Part shown: positions 25,185-33,823 of the stretch, piece after piece | How the letters are laid out: each line of letters starts with the position of its first letter | Position numbering within the stretch: the first letter of the stretch is position 1 | NCBI GenBank assembly: GCA_964631235.1 | Contig: CAZVZX010000004.1 | Span: 1-64,000, forward strand | Length of the DNA stretch: 64,000 bases | From: JARKPK01 sp964631235 | Lineage (GTDB): Bacteria; Planctomycetota; Planctomycetia; Pirellulales; Thermoguttaceae | Direction of reading: 5' to 3' | The notes under the pieces: model-generated | What the model saw: only the letters and a program-made list of their open reading frames with translations | Told to the model about the DNA's origin: nothing | The model's database searches: none | Made by a program: the position numbers and the translations under genes

Positions 25185-27365
25185 TTAACGGTCCTTCTGA
25201 ACGGCCTCGATCTGTTGGACGGCCGCATACGCCTGCCGAAGCAATGCCGGGCTCTTCGACTCCCGAGCCGCCCCCTGTGCGATTTGGGCCAACTTCAATG
25301 CCTCATCCCATCGCTTGGCGGCGCACGCCCGTTGGCACTCCGCCAACGCCTTGCGCGCCACTTCGCTATGCTGCGCCAGGGCCTTGGCGGCCTCGGCTTG
25401 CTGCTGAAGCTCGGCGATCGTCGAAGCGAAATCTGCCGCAACCGGAGGCTTCTCCGCACTCGGTCGGGTCCCGCCGTCATTGCTGCTCCCGCTGTTGCTC
25501 ACACTGCTTCCCGGACTGATCGCACTCTGACGGGGCACATCAAGCTCCGCCAGCACGTCGGCCCCGAGCTTGCCTGCCTGCTCCCAAAGCTGCCGTGCCT
25601 TCGCGCGATCGCCATCGCGATCCATCGCATGAAACGCCCCATACAAAGCGTTCCATGTGGGATCCGACTTGAATCGCTGTTCTGCGATGGCCGTAATCAG
25701 TTTGATCGGCATATCGGGCGTGCCCACGCCGTAGCGTCTCATCTGTCCGGCCGCCTTGACAAGCACATGTTGATCGTCGGCCTCCACAATCGAGATGAAC
25801 GTGTTGCCGATCGGCATTTCCGTACCGTCGAGCTTCGGCATCACATCACGGATGCTCTTCCAAAAACCATCGAGGTGCGCCTCCAACTGTTCGAGCCGCT
25901 GCAATTCTTTCCGGTCGTCGGCCGATTGCGCCAACGACGCGGCGACCGACAGCGCCTTCTTGGCGTCGGCGTATTCGCGCTCGGCCATCGCCACGCGTGC
26001 CTCGCCGAGCGCTTTCCGAAACGCCGCGCGTTTTTGCGGATCGTCGCCCGTCGGCGGCGCGCCGGTTGGGCGGCCCCCGTTGCCCGGCGCTGCGGAAGGC
26101 GGCGGATCGTCGGGCCGGCTGTTCTTCAAGCCCGAGGGGCCGGCACCGCCGGCAGTACCTCTTGGTTGAGCCGGTTCTTCCGAAGGCGCCGAGACGGGCA
26201 CCGCCTTCGCCGGCGAACCATTGTCACTTTTGTCGCTTTTCGAGCCTCGGGCCGTCGCCACCGGCCCCGAGCCGTTCTTGCTCGTCGCCCGATGATTGGT
26301 TTCCGTTGGCTCGGCCGGCTTTGCGGCGTTGTCAGTTCGCCTGTTGCCGTTCTCCGCTCGCGCGAACTCGGTTTTCTTGCCGTCGAGATCGCGCGGTGCA
26401 GCCTCGTCGTTCAATTTGTTGTAAAGCATGACCGAGAGCACACCCAACGTCACCAGCAAGATGCCGACAACGCTCCAGCGCAACACCGCAAATAGTCCTG
26501 CAGACGACCGCGCAGCCCGAGATACGGTTTGTTTGGCGGAACTCGCTGGATTAGCGGCGCCAACGCTCGCAGGCAGACTGGGCATGGAATTGGGCACCGG
26601 CGTTGGTGACTGCGGCATCACACCGCCAAGCGGTGCGGCGGCCGACGCGGCTTGCTGGAACACAACGGCCGGCTGCGCTGCTCCGGGGAAAGGCGGCAAC
26701 CCAAAGCCGCCGCCATCCGCGGCCGCTTGGGGCAACGGAAGAGAAGTCGGGGCAGTCGTCCCGTTCGCAACCGTTTGTCCGTTCGGCCATTTGATTGCCG
26801 GATCGGCAACGGCGGTGGCGGCCATTGAGGCCCCGGCCAGCCCCCCTGGCCCCGGCCAAGGCGGCAGAGCGGTGGCAACGGGCACCAGCGGCGGAGGATC
26901 GGCCGTCCCGTTGGCGGAAACCGTCGTTGCCGGTTGAGAGTAGCCGACCGGAAAGGGTACTCGCACGCCTTGTCCACCGGGCGACTCGCCCGCAGCGACA
27001 AACGGCGGCACGGCTGCCGCTACTGGCAGCGGCATCGCCAAATTACCAACCGCTGGCGCGAACGGTTCGCTGGACTGTAGTGACGCAACACGGGCCGCGA
27101 TAGCTGCGTCGTACACGGCCCTAGAGTGCGGGTCGGTCAGGCATCGCTTAGCCTCCGCGATCTCGTCAATCAGTCGACTCCAAACGGTGGCCCACTCGCC
27201 CGGGCGAACCTGTCGAAGACGCGCCAACTGCATGTCGGCCGCACGGGAGATCGCCGCCGTGTCTCGCTCGGTCGGAAGCAGCCCCAGCAGACTGTAGAAA
27301 TCCGGCGGACGCGGCCCCTCTGCGATTCCAAGCCACTGAGAATAGGGGTCAAAAGTCGTTGACAC
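25185..27365 (-). CDS. membrane-anchored protein with N-terminal J-like domain
   Basis: A 726-residue protein. The first 95 residues follow a planctomycetal pattern: DPYSQWLGI, then PPDFYSLLGL, then a helical segment ending DPHSRAVYDA. This looks like a J-domain relative, but it lacks the HPD tripeptide needed to stimulate Hsp70. A long low-complexity region rich in Ala, Pro and Gly follows, then one membrane helix (LRWSVVGILLVTLGVLSVML, about residue 300). A second disordered stretch full of Lys, Asn and Pro comes next, and the C-terminus from about residue 450 is helical with repeated AxxxAxxxxxW pairs. The topology resembles receptor-like or regulatory proteins. It is not in an obvious operon. 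Function unknown. Confidence 0.7.
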   Translation of the reverse strand: MSTTFDPYSQWLGIAEGPRPPDFYSLLGLLPTERDTAAISRAADMQLARLRQVRPGEWATVWSRLIDEIAEAKRCLTDPHSRAVYDAAIAARVASLQSSEPFAPAVGNLAMPLPVAAAVPPFVAAGESPGGQGVRVPFPVGYSQPATTVSANGTADPPPLVPVATALPPWPGPGGLAGASMAATAVADPAIKWPNGQTVANGTTAPTSLPLPQAAADGGGFGLPPFPGAAQPAVVFQQAASAAAPLGGVMPQSPTPVPNSMPSLPASVGAANPASSAKQTVSRAARSSAGLFAVLRWSVVGILLVTLGVLSVMLYNKLNDEAAPRDLDGKKTEFARAENGNRRTDNAAKPAEPTETNHRATSKNGSGPVATARGSKSDKSDNGSPAKAVPVSAPSEEPAQPRGTAGGAGPSGLKNSRPDDPPPSAAPGNGGRPTGAPPTGDDPQKRAAFRKALGEARVAMAEREYADAKKALSVAASLAQSADDRKELQRLEQLEAHLDGFWKSIRDVMPKLDGTEMPIGNTFISIVEADDQHVLVKAAGQMRRYGVGTPDMPIKLITAIAEQRFKSDPTWNALYGAFHAMDRDGDRAKARQLWEQAGKLGADVLAELDVPRQSAISPGSSVSNSGSSNDGGTRPSAEKPPVAADFASTIAELQQQAEAAKALAQHSEVARKALAECQRACAAKRWDEALKLAQIAQGAARESKSPALLRQAYAAVQQIEAVQKDR

Positions 27366-27799
27366 AGACAGACTCTACCTTCTTCCGAGTTCCTGACGCC
27401 GCGCGTTCCCGTTGCGGCAGACAGACGCAAAACCACCTGCACGGGCAGGCCGTCCAAATACTTCCAAACAAGTGCGAAAGCGCCCGCGGACGCAGCGAAG
27501 CGGTCGATTGCATGTTATCCCGTTTGAACCGCTTTGCGTTTATCGCGAGCTCACTTCGACATGTCGAAGGCGATCACCGCCCCTCGTTCCGGGATCGATC
27601 AAACGGACCTCTCGCCGGCACGTTCGAAACCACTACTGCGCTCACTCGCCGACCGAAAATCGCAGCCGGATGGTTGGAATTATCCAGCGCAGCGCCAACG
27701 AGCCGTTTGCGTTGTAGCCCCCGACGCATGCGAGCGCCAACCGGCTAATCTTTCTATTATGTCATCCGCAAACGAAAATGAAAACGGGGAACCGCCCCC
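27366..27799. other. intergenic region with one interspersed repeat copy
   Basis: About 430 bases between two minus-strand genes. The only structure I recognise is the repeat copy at 27452-27546. Short open frames here have no family features. Confidence 0.6.
27452..27546 (+). repeat. interspersed ~100-bp repeat, copy 4
   Basis: Shows AATACTTCCAAACAAGTGCG, GACGCAGCGAAGCGGTCGAT and CCGTTTGAACCGCTTTGCG with TTTATCGCG after it. This is one of the copies closest to the consensus. Confidence 0.75.
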
Positions 27800-28513
27800 T
27801 CATCGGGCGGCAGGGCGGGCAGCCAGTGCGGCGATTCGCTCCATCAGCTCGCGTGCGAGAAGCTCGCGCACACTGCGGTCGTCCGATTGCCCGTAGTATT
27901 CGCTCAGATCCCACGGTTGTCCGACCACCAAGCGAACGCGGGCGGGCGTCAGTAGCGGGCTCCATACCGTTCCGCGATAGGGCGAACCTTCGATATAGCA
28001 CGGGATGATCGGCACCCGCGCGTTCAACGCCACGACGATGGCCCCCGGGCGTGGCGGCAGCAGCAGCTCGGCGGTCGTGTTGATTCGCCCTTCGGGAAAA
28101 ATCCCGATCAATCCGCCTTGGGCCGCCAACCGAATTGCCTGTTTGGTCGCCGCCGTATCGATTCCGCCGCGATTGGTCGGAATTACCTCGCAAATCCGAA
28201 GGAACCAGCCGAAGGCTTTCGATTCGCAATACTCGCGTGCGACCATCCAGTGGACAACCCGCGGGATCAGCGTTTCGATAAAGCTCGGATCAATCGACGA
28301 CCGGTGATTCGCGGCGATCACGGCGCCGCGATCCTTCGGCAGAACAAGCCGGCCGTCAATCCGAACGCGCCACCAGATGCGTGCGACCAGATAATTAAAC
28401 CACCAAAGAACCGCCTGAGACCATCGAAGCGGCAATGCAGCCACGCGGCGCACGGCCGCCAGAACAATCGTCGCCGCCAGAACGGCCGCCAAACACACTG
28501 CTACATGTTCCAT
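27800..28513 (-). CDS. lysophospholipid / 1-acylglycerol-3-phosphate acyltransferase (PlsC family)
   Basis: An inner-membrane acyltransferase that adds a fatty acyl chain to a lysophospholipid, probably lysophosphatidate in phospholipid synthesis. The 237-residue protein has an N-terminal membrane helix (about residues 7-22), the catalytic NHxxxxD motif (AANHRSSIDPSF, about residues 92-103) and the glycerol-phosphate motif FPEGRIN (about residue 158). A third block (ARVPIIPCYIEGSPYRGT) also fits the family. It stands alone on the minus strand, with long intergenic regions on both sides. PlsC is the most likely role, but acyltransferases for ornithine lipids or other glycolipids share these motifs, so I give no symbol. 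Confidence 0.85.
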   Translation of the reverse strand: MEHVAVCLAAVLAATIVLAAVRRVAALPLRWSQAVLWWFNYLVARIWWRVRIDGRLVLPKDRGAVIAANHRSSIDPSFIETLIPRVVHWMVAREYCESKAFGWFLRICEVIPTNRGGIDTAATKQAIRLAAQGGLIGIFPEGRINTTAELLLPPRPGAIVVALNARVPIIPCYIEGSPYRGTVWSPLLTPARVRLVVGQPWDLSEYYGQSDDRSVRELLARELMERIAALAARPAAR

Positions 28514-28977
28514 AAGCCTCGGTCGTCCGTCACACGCAACGTAGCCCGACGCCCCCGTCGAACATCATACGCGACGATAACCTCCAAGGCACGCCTCCCG
28601 GCTGATAAGTTCGTCGGCCGATCGCACCGCAGCTCTTCGGTTCAAAGCGCGAAGAACCATGCACCGGCATCGCATCGACGGCGGTCCGGAGAAGATCGAC
28701 TGGGGCAAAAGCCCCGCCGAGAGCCCCGCGAAACGGCCGAATGATTATCACCCTCGATGGAACCGCTTCGCGCTTTCGATGGTTCATTCAGCGCAAATGT
28801 ACGGCAGCGCGTATTGCCGCCCAACGCGCGAATGATCGCGGCAGAGCATCGGGATGAGCCGGAATCCATCCGGGCGCGGTTCAAACGGTCCAACGAAACG
28901 AATCGCAGTGAACCGATCGGCCTGCGGCATCGGGTTCGATCAAGCGATCGAATGAAGCAAGCCGCCAACTGAGCCCA
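28514..28977. other. intergenic region, possibly with a decayed repeat copy
   Basis: About 460 bases with no convincing gene. Bases 28706-28786 resemble a decayed copy of the interspersed repeat (GAAACGGCCGAATGAT, then GGAACCGCTTCGCGCTTTCG). I count this copy as doubtful. Confidence 0.4.
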
Positions 28978-29490
28978 TCAGCCCGCCAAACGACGGTAGG
29001 GCTGCTGCGCGTCGGCGGCCGAGGGACGGTACCGACACTGCATCAAATAGGCGTCTTCGGGCGTATCGATGTAGAAATCGTGCAGAATCGAAACCGCGCG
29101 GAATCCGTTCTCTCGGAAGAAGAGTTGGGCCGCAAGGTTCGTTTCGCGCACCGCCAATACGATTCGATTCCGGCGTTGCGAGGAGAGCTTGCCGATCAAC
29201 TTGGCGATCATTTGCGAGCCGACACGATGCCGCCGAAACTCGGGTGCCACGGCGAAATTGAGAACGTGGATTCGGGTGCGGTGCAGCTCGTACACCATAA
29301 ATCCGACGATCTGACCCTGGTGTTCCGCCACCATTCCCACGCAGTTCCGTTGCCGCAGGCAATGGTGAAATTCATCGTCGCTCCACGGATACTCGAAACT
29401 CTGCCGTTCGATCTCCAAAACCTCCGGCATGTCGCGGCGGATCATCCAGCGGATATGAACGCTCACTTCCGGCTTCGATTGGCACTGCAT
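28978..29490 (-). CDS. rimI: GNAT N-acetyltransferase, RimI-like
   Basis: A 170-residue acetyltransferase of the RimI branch, which acetylates the N-terminal alanine of ribosomal protein S18. The RimI-type pattern is clear: IRRDMPEVLEIERQSFEYPW at the start, the V-F-x-V-A-P strand (VLNFAVAPEFRRHRVGSQMI) with the acetyl-CoA pyrophosphate loop RRHRVG, and RETNLAAQLFFRENGFRAV near the end. The ATG at 29490 is preceded by GGAGG at good spacing; the open frame continues upstream without family sequence. No TsaB or TsaD partner is in the window, so the true substrate is not certain. Confidence 0.82.
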   Translation of the reverse strand: MQCQSKPEVSVHIRWMIRRDMPEVLEIERQSFEYPWSDDEFHHCLRQRNCVGMVAEHQGQIVGFMVYELHRTRIHVLNFAVAPEFRRHRVGSQMIAKLIGKLSSQRRNRIVLAVRETNLAAQLFFRENGFRAVSILHDFYIDTPEDAYLMQCRYRPSAADAQQPYRRLAG

Positions 29491-29833
29491 GTCGGCCTCC
29501 TTCCGTGTCGGCCCAGCAATCGAGACAACGCACGCCCGTCTTCGCACCACCAATCGCGAGCATCCCGCTCGCTGTGCCGGCTGGGGGCTGGTAGCCCCGC
29601 AGCGACAACGGCGGTAGATTATCAAATTCCCCGCAGTGAGCCAAGACGAAAAGATCGCCTTTTTGACGGGACATTTTCCTCCCCCATTCAAACGCCCATC
29701 AGCCGACGTGCATCGGTCGCCGGCTCATGTGCTGGGGTGACAAGGCCCGCCGAGCAACAGGCAGCAGGCCGACGAAAAACAGGCTCTCGGAAGAAGGCGG
29801 CCGCATCGTCTCTTTCAGAACGGAAACCGTCCA
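29491..29833. other. intergenic region between diverging rimI and dtd
   Basis: About 340 bases that must hold both promoters. I see a perfect hairpin at 29584-29598 (GGGGCT, 3-base loop, AGCCCC) with no T tract, so it is not a clear terminator. Nothing else is recognisable. Confidence 0.5.
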
Positions 29834-30289
29834 ATGATCGCCTGCGTGCAACGAGTGTCGCGTGCCCGGGTCGTCGTCGAAGGCAAGACAATCGCCCAAA
29901 TCGAACAAGGGCTTCTCGTCTTGCTCGGCGTGGCGGAAGACGACACGCCCGCCGACTGCGAGCGATTGGCCGCAAAGGTCGCGGGCTTACGCATCTTCGA
30001 CGACGCCCAGGGGAAGATGAACCTCGCGCCGGCCGAGGTCGGCGGAGCGGTTCTCGTCGTCAGCCAGTTCACCCTGTTGGGCGATTGCCGCCGCGGCCGT
30101 CGCCCCGACTTTTTCGCCGCCGCTAAGCCCGAGGCTGCCGAGCCGCTGTGTCAGCTTTTTTGCGAAGGCGTTCGTCGCGCCGGGCTGCCAGTGGTTACCG
30201 GACGGTTTCGCGCTCACATGCAGGTCGAATTGATCAACGACGGGCCGGTAACGCTCATTCTCGATACGGCCGACTGGAAGCAAGGATAG
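29834..30289 (+). CDS. dtd: D-aminoacyl-tRNA deacylase
   Basis: The enzyme hydrolyses D-aminoacyl (and glycyl) esters from mischarged tRNA, recycling the tRNA in the cytoplasm. The 151-residue length is right. The N-terminus MIACVQRVSRARVVVEG is typical, followed by GLLVLLGV, the conserved SQFTLLGDCRRGRRPDF block (about residues 77-93) and, near the C-terminus, NDGPVTLILDT, which corresponds to the GP-containing active-site loop. The start at 29834 gives the conserved N-terminus exactly. It converges on the DUF457-type gene with a 42-base gap. Confidence is high. Confidence 0.95.
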   Translation: MIACVQRVSRARVVVEGKTIAQIEQGLLVLLGVAEDDTPADCERLAAKVAGLRIFDDAQGKMNLAPAEVGGAVLVVSQFTLLGDCRRGRRPDFFAAAKPEAAEPLCQLFCEGVRRAGLPVVTGRFRAHMQVELINDGPVTLILDTADWKQG

Positions 30290-30331
30290 CCGAAAAGCCG
30301 ACTGTTTGCCGGTGGACGTTGCGCGGCTTCG

Positions 30332-31069
30332 TCAGCGCCAAAGCGGGGACGGCGGCGGCGAAGGATCGGTCGCCACACGCCCCACCGTTTCCGCTTTTCG
30401 GCCGGTCAACTGCCGTGCCTGATCGCTGAGCATCGTCGAAACATCGCTCTGCATCAACACCAAGGCCGTTACGACAGCCAGCTTGCCGAAGGCCGAGACG
30501 TTCGGCCACCAACCGCGGCCGAAGAACTTCAATGCCGTGCCGAACGAGCTTTTGAAATGCCACCGCCCGCGATACCAGCGCACCGCCCAAATCTCATCAA
30601 GGACCAGATGTGAAAGGTAGCCGAGAGCGAAGCCGCCGGCCTTGAACGCCCGAATTCCCACCGTTTCGCCCGAGGCGAGGAGGAATGCCAATTGGCCTGC
30701 AATCAGCACGGCCGGGATGCTGTGGAACATTCCTCGATGCACCGTATAGAGCTTCAGTAACTCAGCTAGGCCGAACCGAATCAGCAGGTACAAGCCGGCG
30801 GCGGCAAGAATAATCGACTCGTAACCGAATCCCTGCTCGCGGAAGTGGGGCACGAGCATCATCGGAACGACAGCGGCCGCAAAGGCCATGCTTTCCCGCA
30901 GCGGCACGCCCGGCCCGCTGTCCAAATCGGGGCCCATTCCCGCCACACTGCACAGGCCGGCAGCCAGCAAGCAGGTTGGCAAAGGCATTTCGCCCAGCGC
31001 GAACCCGGCCGCCCCGTACCCGATTCCCGTCAACGTGCTTACCGTCAGATGCGTGCGATAACCTGCCAT
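30332..31069 (-). CDS. membrane-bound DUF457/YdjM-type protein (metal-dependent hydrolase-like)
   Basis: A 245-residue integral membrane protein. The ATG at 31069 starts MAGYRTHLTVSTLTGIGYGA, and AAGGA lies just upstream. The pattern is that of the DUF457/YdjM family: an early histidine (THL), PDLDSGPG after the second helix (about residue 50), TVHRGMFHSIPAV (about residue 113) and LSHLVLDEIWAVRW (about residue 160). The invariant His and Asp residues are thought to bind a metal. About four to five membrane helices are visible. The open frame continues 258 bases upstream through a DNA repeat, and I reject that extension. No partner is evident and the substrate is unknown. Confidence 0.78.
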   Translation of the reverse strand: MAGYRTHLTVSTLTGIGYGAAGFALGEMPLPTCLLAAGLCSVAGMGPDLDSGPGVPLRESMAFAAAVVPMMLVPHFREQGFGYESIILAAAGLYLLIRFGLAELLKLYTVHRGMFHSIPAVLIAGQLAFLLASGETVGIRAFKAGGFALGYLSHLVLDEIWAVRWYRGRWHFKSSFGTALKFFGRGWWPNVSAFGKLAVVTALVLMQSDVSTMLSDQARQLTGRKAETVGRVATDPSPPPSPLWR

Positions 31070-31120
31070 CGTGCCTTCCTTGGCCGAAACGCAACTCTTT
31101 CGACCCGCGTTCCATCCCCG

Positions 31121-31192
31121 AACACAGGGCGGCAGGGCCGCCGACCAACCGGTGCTTCCGCACCAACTTGAGAACCCGCTCCCGTTGGTCGC
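31121..31192 (+). repeat. 72-bp direct repeat, copy 1 of 2
   Basis: Identical to copy 2 except at one base. It contains two short hairpins, GGCGGC-AGG-GCCGCC and GGTGC-TTCC-GCACC, enclosed by a longer inverted pair GACCAAC ... GTTGGTC. No open frame of its own; the period to the next copy is 111 bases. Confidence 0.92.
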
Positions 31193-31231
31193 TAGAGTCC
31201 CTGCCAGAAAAATAACAACTCCCGGGCCAAC

Positions 31232-31303
31232 AACACAGGGCGGCAGGGCCGCCGACCAACCGGTGCTTCCGCACCAGCTTGAGAACCCGCTCCCGTTGGT
31301 CGC
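31232..31303 (+). repeat. 72-bp direct repeat, copy 2 of 2
   Basis: Differs from copy 1 by one base (CACCAG for CACCAA). Sequence after each copy stays loosely similar for another 35 bases (TGCCAGAAAAATAACAACTC versus TGCCGCGAGAGCCACAACCC), so the duplicated unit was probably the full 111 bases. Confidence 0.92.
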
Positions 31304-31658
31304 CGGGGTTCTTGCCGCGAGAGCCACAACCCCGGACTAAGCAATGCGGTTCGCCGCCTTCACCAACGCCGCACCATTACACAGTCTCGCCAAACACAAT
31401 CGTTAGAACCATACCCAATCCCACAGAGCGGGCAAAGGCCAATTCAGCGGCAACATTGGGCAATCAAGCCCGGCGCCGAGCGCGCCCGGTTGGCAATAAG
31501 CCATTGCCAGAAAAGATGTTACAACTTGCATCAAAGGGTGCGCGATCGCAATCGGCCGGCTGTCTGCGCTTGTGTTTCGCTCGCCAACGCGAGCAACCTG
31601 CTCTGCGCGGAGTTCTTTAAGCTGCAAAAGCAAGTCGCCTAACGGGCGACCGGGTCGG

Positions 31659-33701
31659 TCATTCCACCGGGCGGGCGATGATCCGGTCGAGGCCGAACAT
31701 GTATGCCTTGACCGCCTGCGGATTGGCTCCGACGATTTCCACCGTCAGCTTGTGCGGTCCGGCCTTCAAGACGTGCTTGCCCAAGGGGACCGGACCTGTG
31801 GGAATGACTTCGGCATGGAACAGATCGATCGGTTCGCCGAGCTTCGTGCCGTCTAAGTAAAACTGCACGATGCCGTAGTCGCGGGCTTTGGTCAGCGTAA
31901 CCGCGAGTTCGTAGGAGCCTGTCTTCTCCACCGGGAACACCAAAGTCAGTTTGTCGCCCGGTTTCGCCTTGGTCCACCAGATTTGATCGTTGTTGCTCCA
32001 GCGATCAGCGCCGAAATGGGCCATCTTCTGAACCTGCACGCTGCCCGGCGGCGTGCCTTCGATCGTGATTCCGCCCTCGGCTTTGAAGGGCGGCACGATG
32101 CAGTATCCCCAGCGATCGGTCGCCGGAACATCGTCGAACGGGTTCTCTCCGTCGGCCGAGAGATACCAGCAAACCGTGCAGGCGTAGAGCGTCGGTCGAT
32201 CGTTGGGAAAATACTTCTCAATCACGGCCTCGAACGAGCGTTGGAACGGGATGTTGTCGCCGATATGCCATCGCAAAACCGATTGATGCCCGGCGTTGTT
32301 CTCCGTCATCGACTGGGCGTGATACGGCCGCTCGAATCGTCCCGGATGACACCACGCATAACCGAAATAGTCTTCGGAACCAGTGCCGATGGTGGAAGGA
32401 AACTTCTCGCCATCAACGAAGAACTTCTCATCACCCTCGCCCCACCAATCCCCCCGCGGGTTCCAAACGTGCAACATCACCCCGCAAAATCGTCCGCGGC
32501 CCGAGGTGCGAAGCATCGTCCAATCGGGAAAGCGGTCGGGCGGCAAGGGAAACACATCGCGATGCCAGCGGCAATGAAAATATCCCAGTTGCTCCATGGG
32601 ACGGGTCAACGGCGCGTGTTCGATCGACAAGGTGAATGTGTGCGCCGCCGAATCATCGTTGACCAGTTCGATCTTTGCCTTTCGGGCGAACGGCATATAC
32701 CAATACGAGTATCCTTCTTGTTCGGTCATCCCGGTAATCAACGTCTTATACGGGTTCACGCCGGGCGCCGTTCCGAAGAAATCGCCCAGCGGGCACCAAA
32801 CCGCGGGCTTCTGAAGATCGTCGAACGAGATTCTTAGCACGACATTCCTCAGCACGCGGCATTGCTCCGCCCGGTCCGCAAACCGCGGCCACCCAACACG
32901 AATCGCGGTAATCGCCCTTGGCCCGGTCAACTCCGCTACGGCGGTTGCGCGGCCGGGGCCGGCGGCAACGACTCGTTTCTCACTGGCCGATCCCGTGCGT
33001 TCTCCGGCCGGATCATCACCCAGCTGGCGTTGCAAAAAGTCGTTCACTTCGCGCAGTGCGGCCGCGTCTTCCGGCGACAACTGCCCGGTGAACGTCGGCA
33101 CCTCCGTTCCCGGCGGGAAGGTAGTGTAAACGAAATGGTAGTATTTTCCCCAGCCTTTTTCGGCCACGATCTTGCACGATTTTCGGTACGGAATCGGGTA
33201 ATAAAGGTTCTCGCCGCGCGAGCCGAGCGTCTTCATTTCGTACGAGAGCATCGGGTAGTCGAAGGGTGGATTCTTCCCCTCGAAATACTTGATGAACGGA
33301 AGATCGACCGCGGGCTGCGCCGCGCCGTCGAGAAAGATCTTCACGTGCCCTTGCTGAGCCAACGCCGACCAAATGCGCCAAATGCAGCCTGGTCCATCCA
33401 TCTCGGCCAACACTTCCCAATCGCCCTCGCGGCGAATGATGCCGTTGCCGTCGCCATTGGCATCCCAGCGAACGTATTTGCCCGACTGGGGATCGAAGCG
33501 GCTGGCGCGATCGTAGCTCGACCATTGCGCGCAACGTTCGCCCTCGGCGGGCAGCACACTGAGCCGCTCCAGATCGATCATGCGTTTGACCAACATGGGA
33601 TAAGTAAGCGTTTCCGCCGCCGACGCGGTCCCGCCGCGATCAACATACGCCCCACTGACAAACAGAATCGCAAGAGCAAGCACTGTCGCAAGCGATCTCA
33701 T
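31659..33701 (-). CDS. exported DUF2961 protein
   Basis: A 680-residue secreted protein of the DUF2961 family, which has a double beta-sandwich fold and includes glycan-active enzymes. The ATG at 33701 begins a signal peptide (hydrophobic to about residue 17, cleavage near TASAAET). Diagnostic blocks are WDANGDGNGIIRREGDWEVL, LAEMDGPGCIWRIWSALAQ and, later, FFVDGEKFPSTIGTGSEDYF and YRWHI-like RWHIGDNIPF. The last 130 residues (from about GADRWSNNDQIWW) form a separate beta-rich domain that looks like a carbohydrate-binding-type module. It overlaps nothing; the DNA ligase gene starts 2.2 kb upstream on the same strand. Substrate not predictable, perhaps plant or algal polysaccharide. Confidence 0.82.
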   Translation of the reverse strand: MRSLATVLALAILFVSGAYVDRGGTASAAETLTYPMLVKRMIDLERLSVLPAEGERCAQWSSYDRASRFDPQSGKYVRWDANGDGNGIIRREGDWEVLAEMDGPGCIWRIWSALAQQGHVKIFLDGAAQPAVDLPFIKYFEGKNPPFDYPMLSYEMKTLGSRGENLYYPIPYRKSCKIVAEKGWGKYYHFVYTTFPPGTEVPTFTGQLSPEDAAALREVNDFLQRQLGDDPAGERTGSASEKRVVAAGPGRATAVAELTGPRAITAIRVGWPRFADRAEQCRVLRNVVLRISFDDLQKPAVWCPLGDFFGTAPGVNPYKTLITGMTEQEGYSYWYMPFARKAKIELVNDDSAAHTFTLSIEHAPLTRPMEQLGYFHCRWHRDVFPLPPDRFPDWTMLRTSGRGRFCGVMLHVWNPRGDWWGEGDEKFFVDGEKFPSTIGTGSEDYFGYAWCHPGRFERPYHAQSMTENNAGHQSVLRWHIGDNIPFQRSFEAVIEKYFPNDRPTLYACTVCWYLSADGENPFDDVPATDRWGYCIVPPFKAEGGITIEGTPPGSVQVQKMAHFGADRWSNNDQIWWTKAKPGDKLTLVFPVEKTGSYELAVTLTKARDYGIVQFYLDGTKLGEPIDLFHAEVIPTGPVPLGKHVLKAGPHKLTVEIVGANPQAVKAYMFGLDRIIARPVE

Positions 33702-33823
33702 GAGGCACCTCCCAATTGCGAGACGGTTCGGCTGTTTGCGGCCGATCGTTGCACGGATGTTTTTCGAAATGTCGTATCGAACGACTGCCCCCGAGTCGGA
33801 TCGGGGCCAGAGGCTCCGGCCGA

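Larger units (their letters stand above)
31070..31658. other. intergenic region with two 72-bp direct repeats
   Basis: About 590 bases between two minus-strand genes. The first 235 bases hold the paired 72-bp repeats. After about 31340 I see nothing recognisable. Confidence 0.6.

Noticed and set aside
29584..29598. Terminator between rimI and dtd
   Set aside because: Perfect short hairpin, but no T tract follows on either strand, and the flanking genes diverge.
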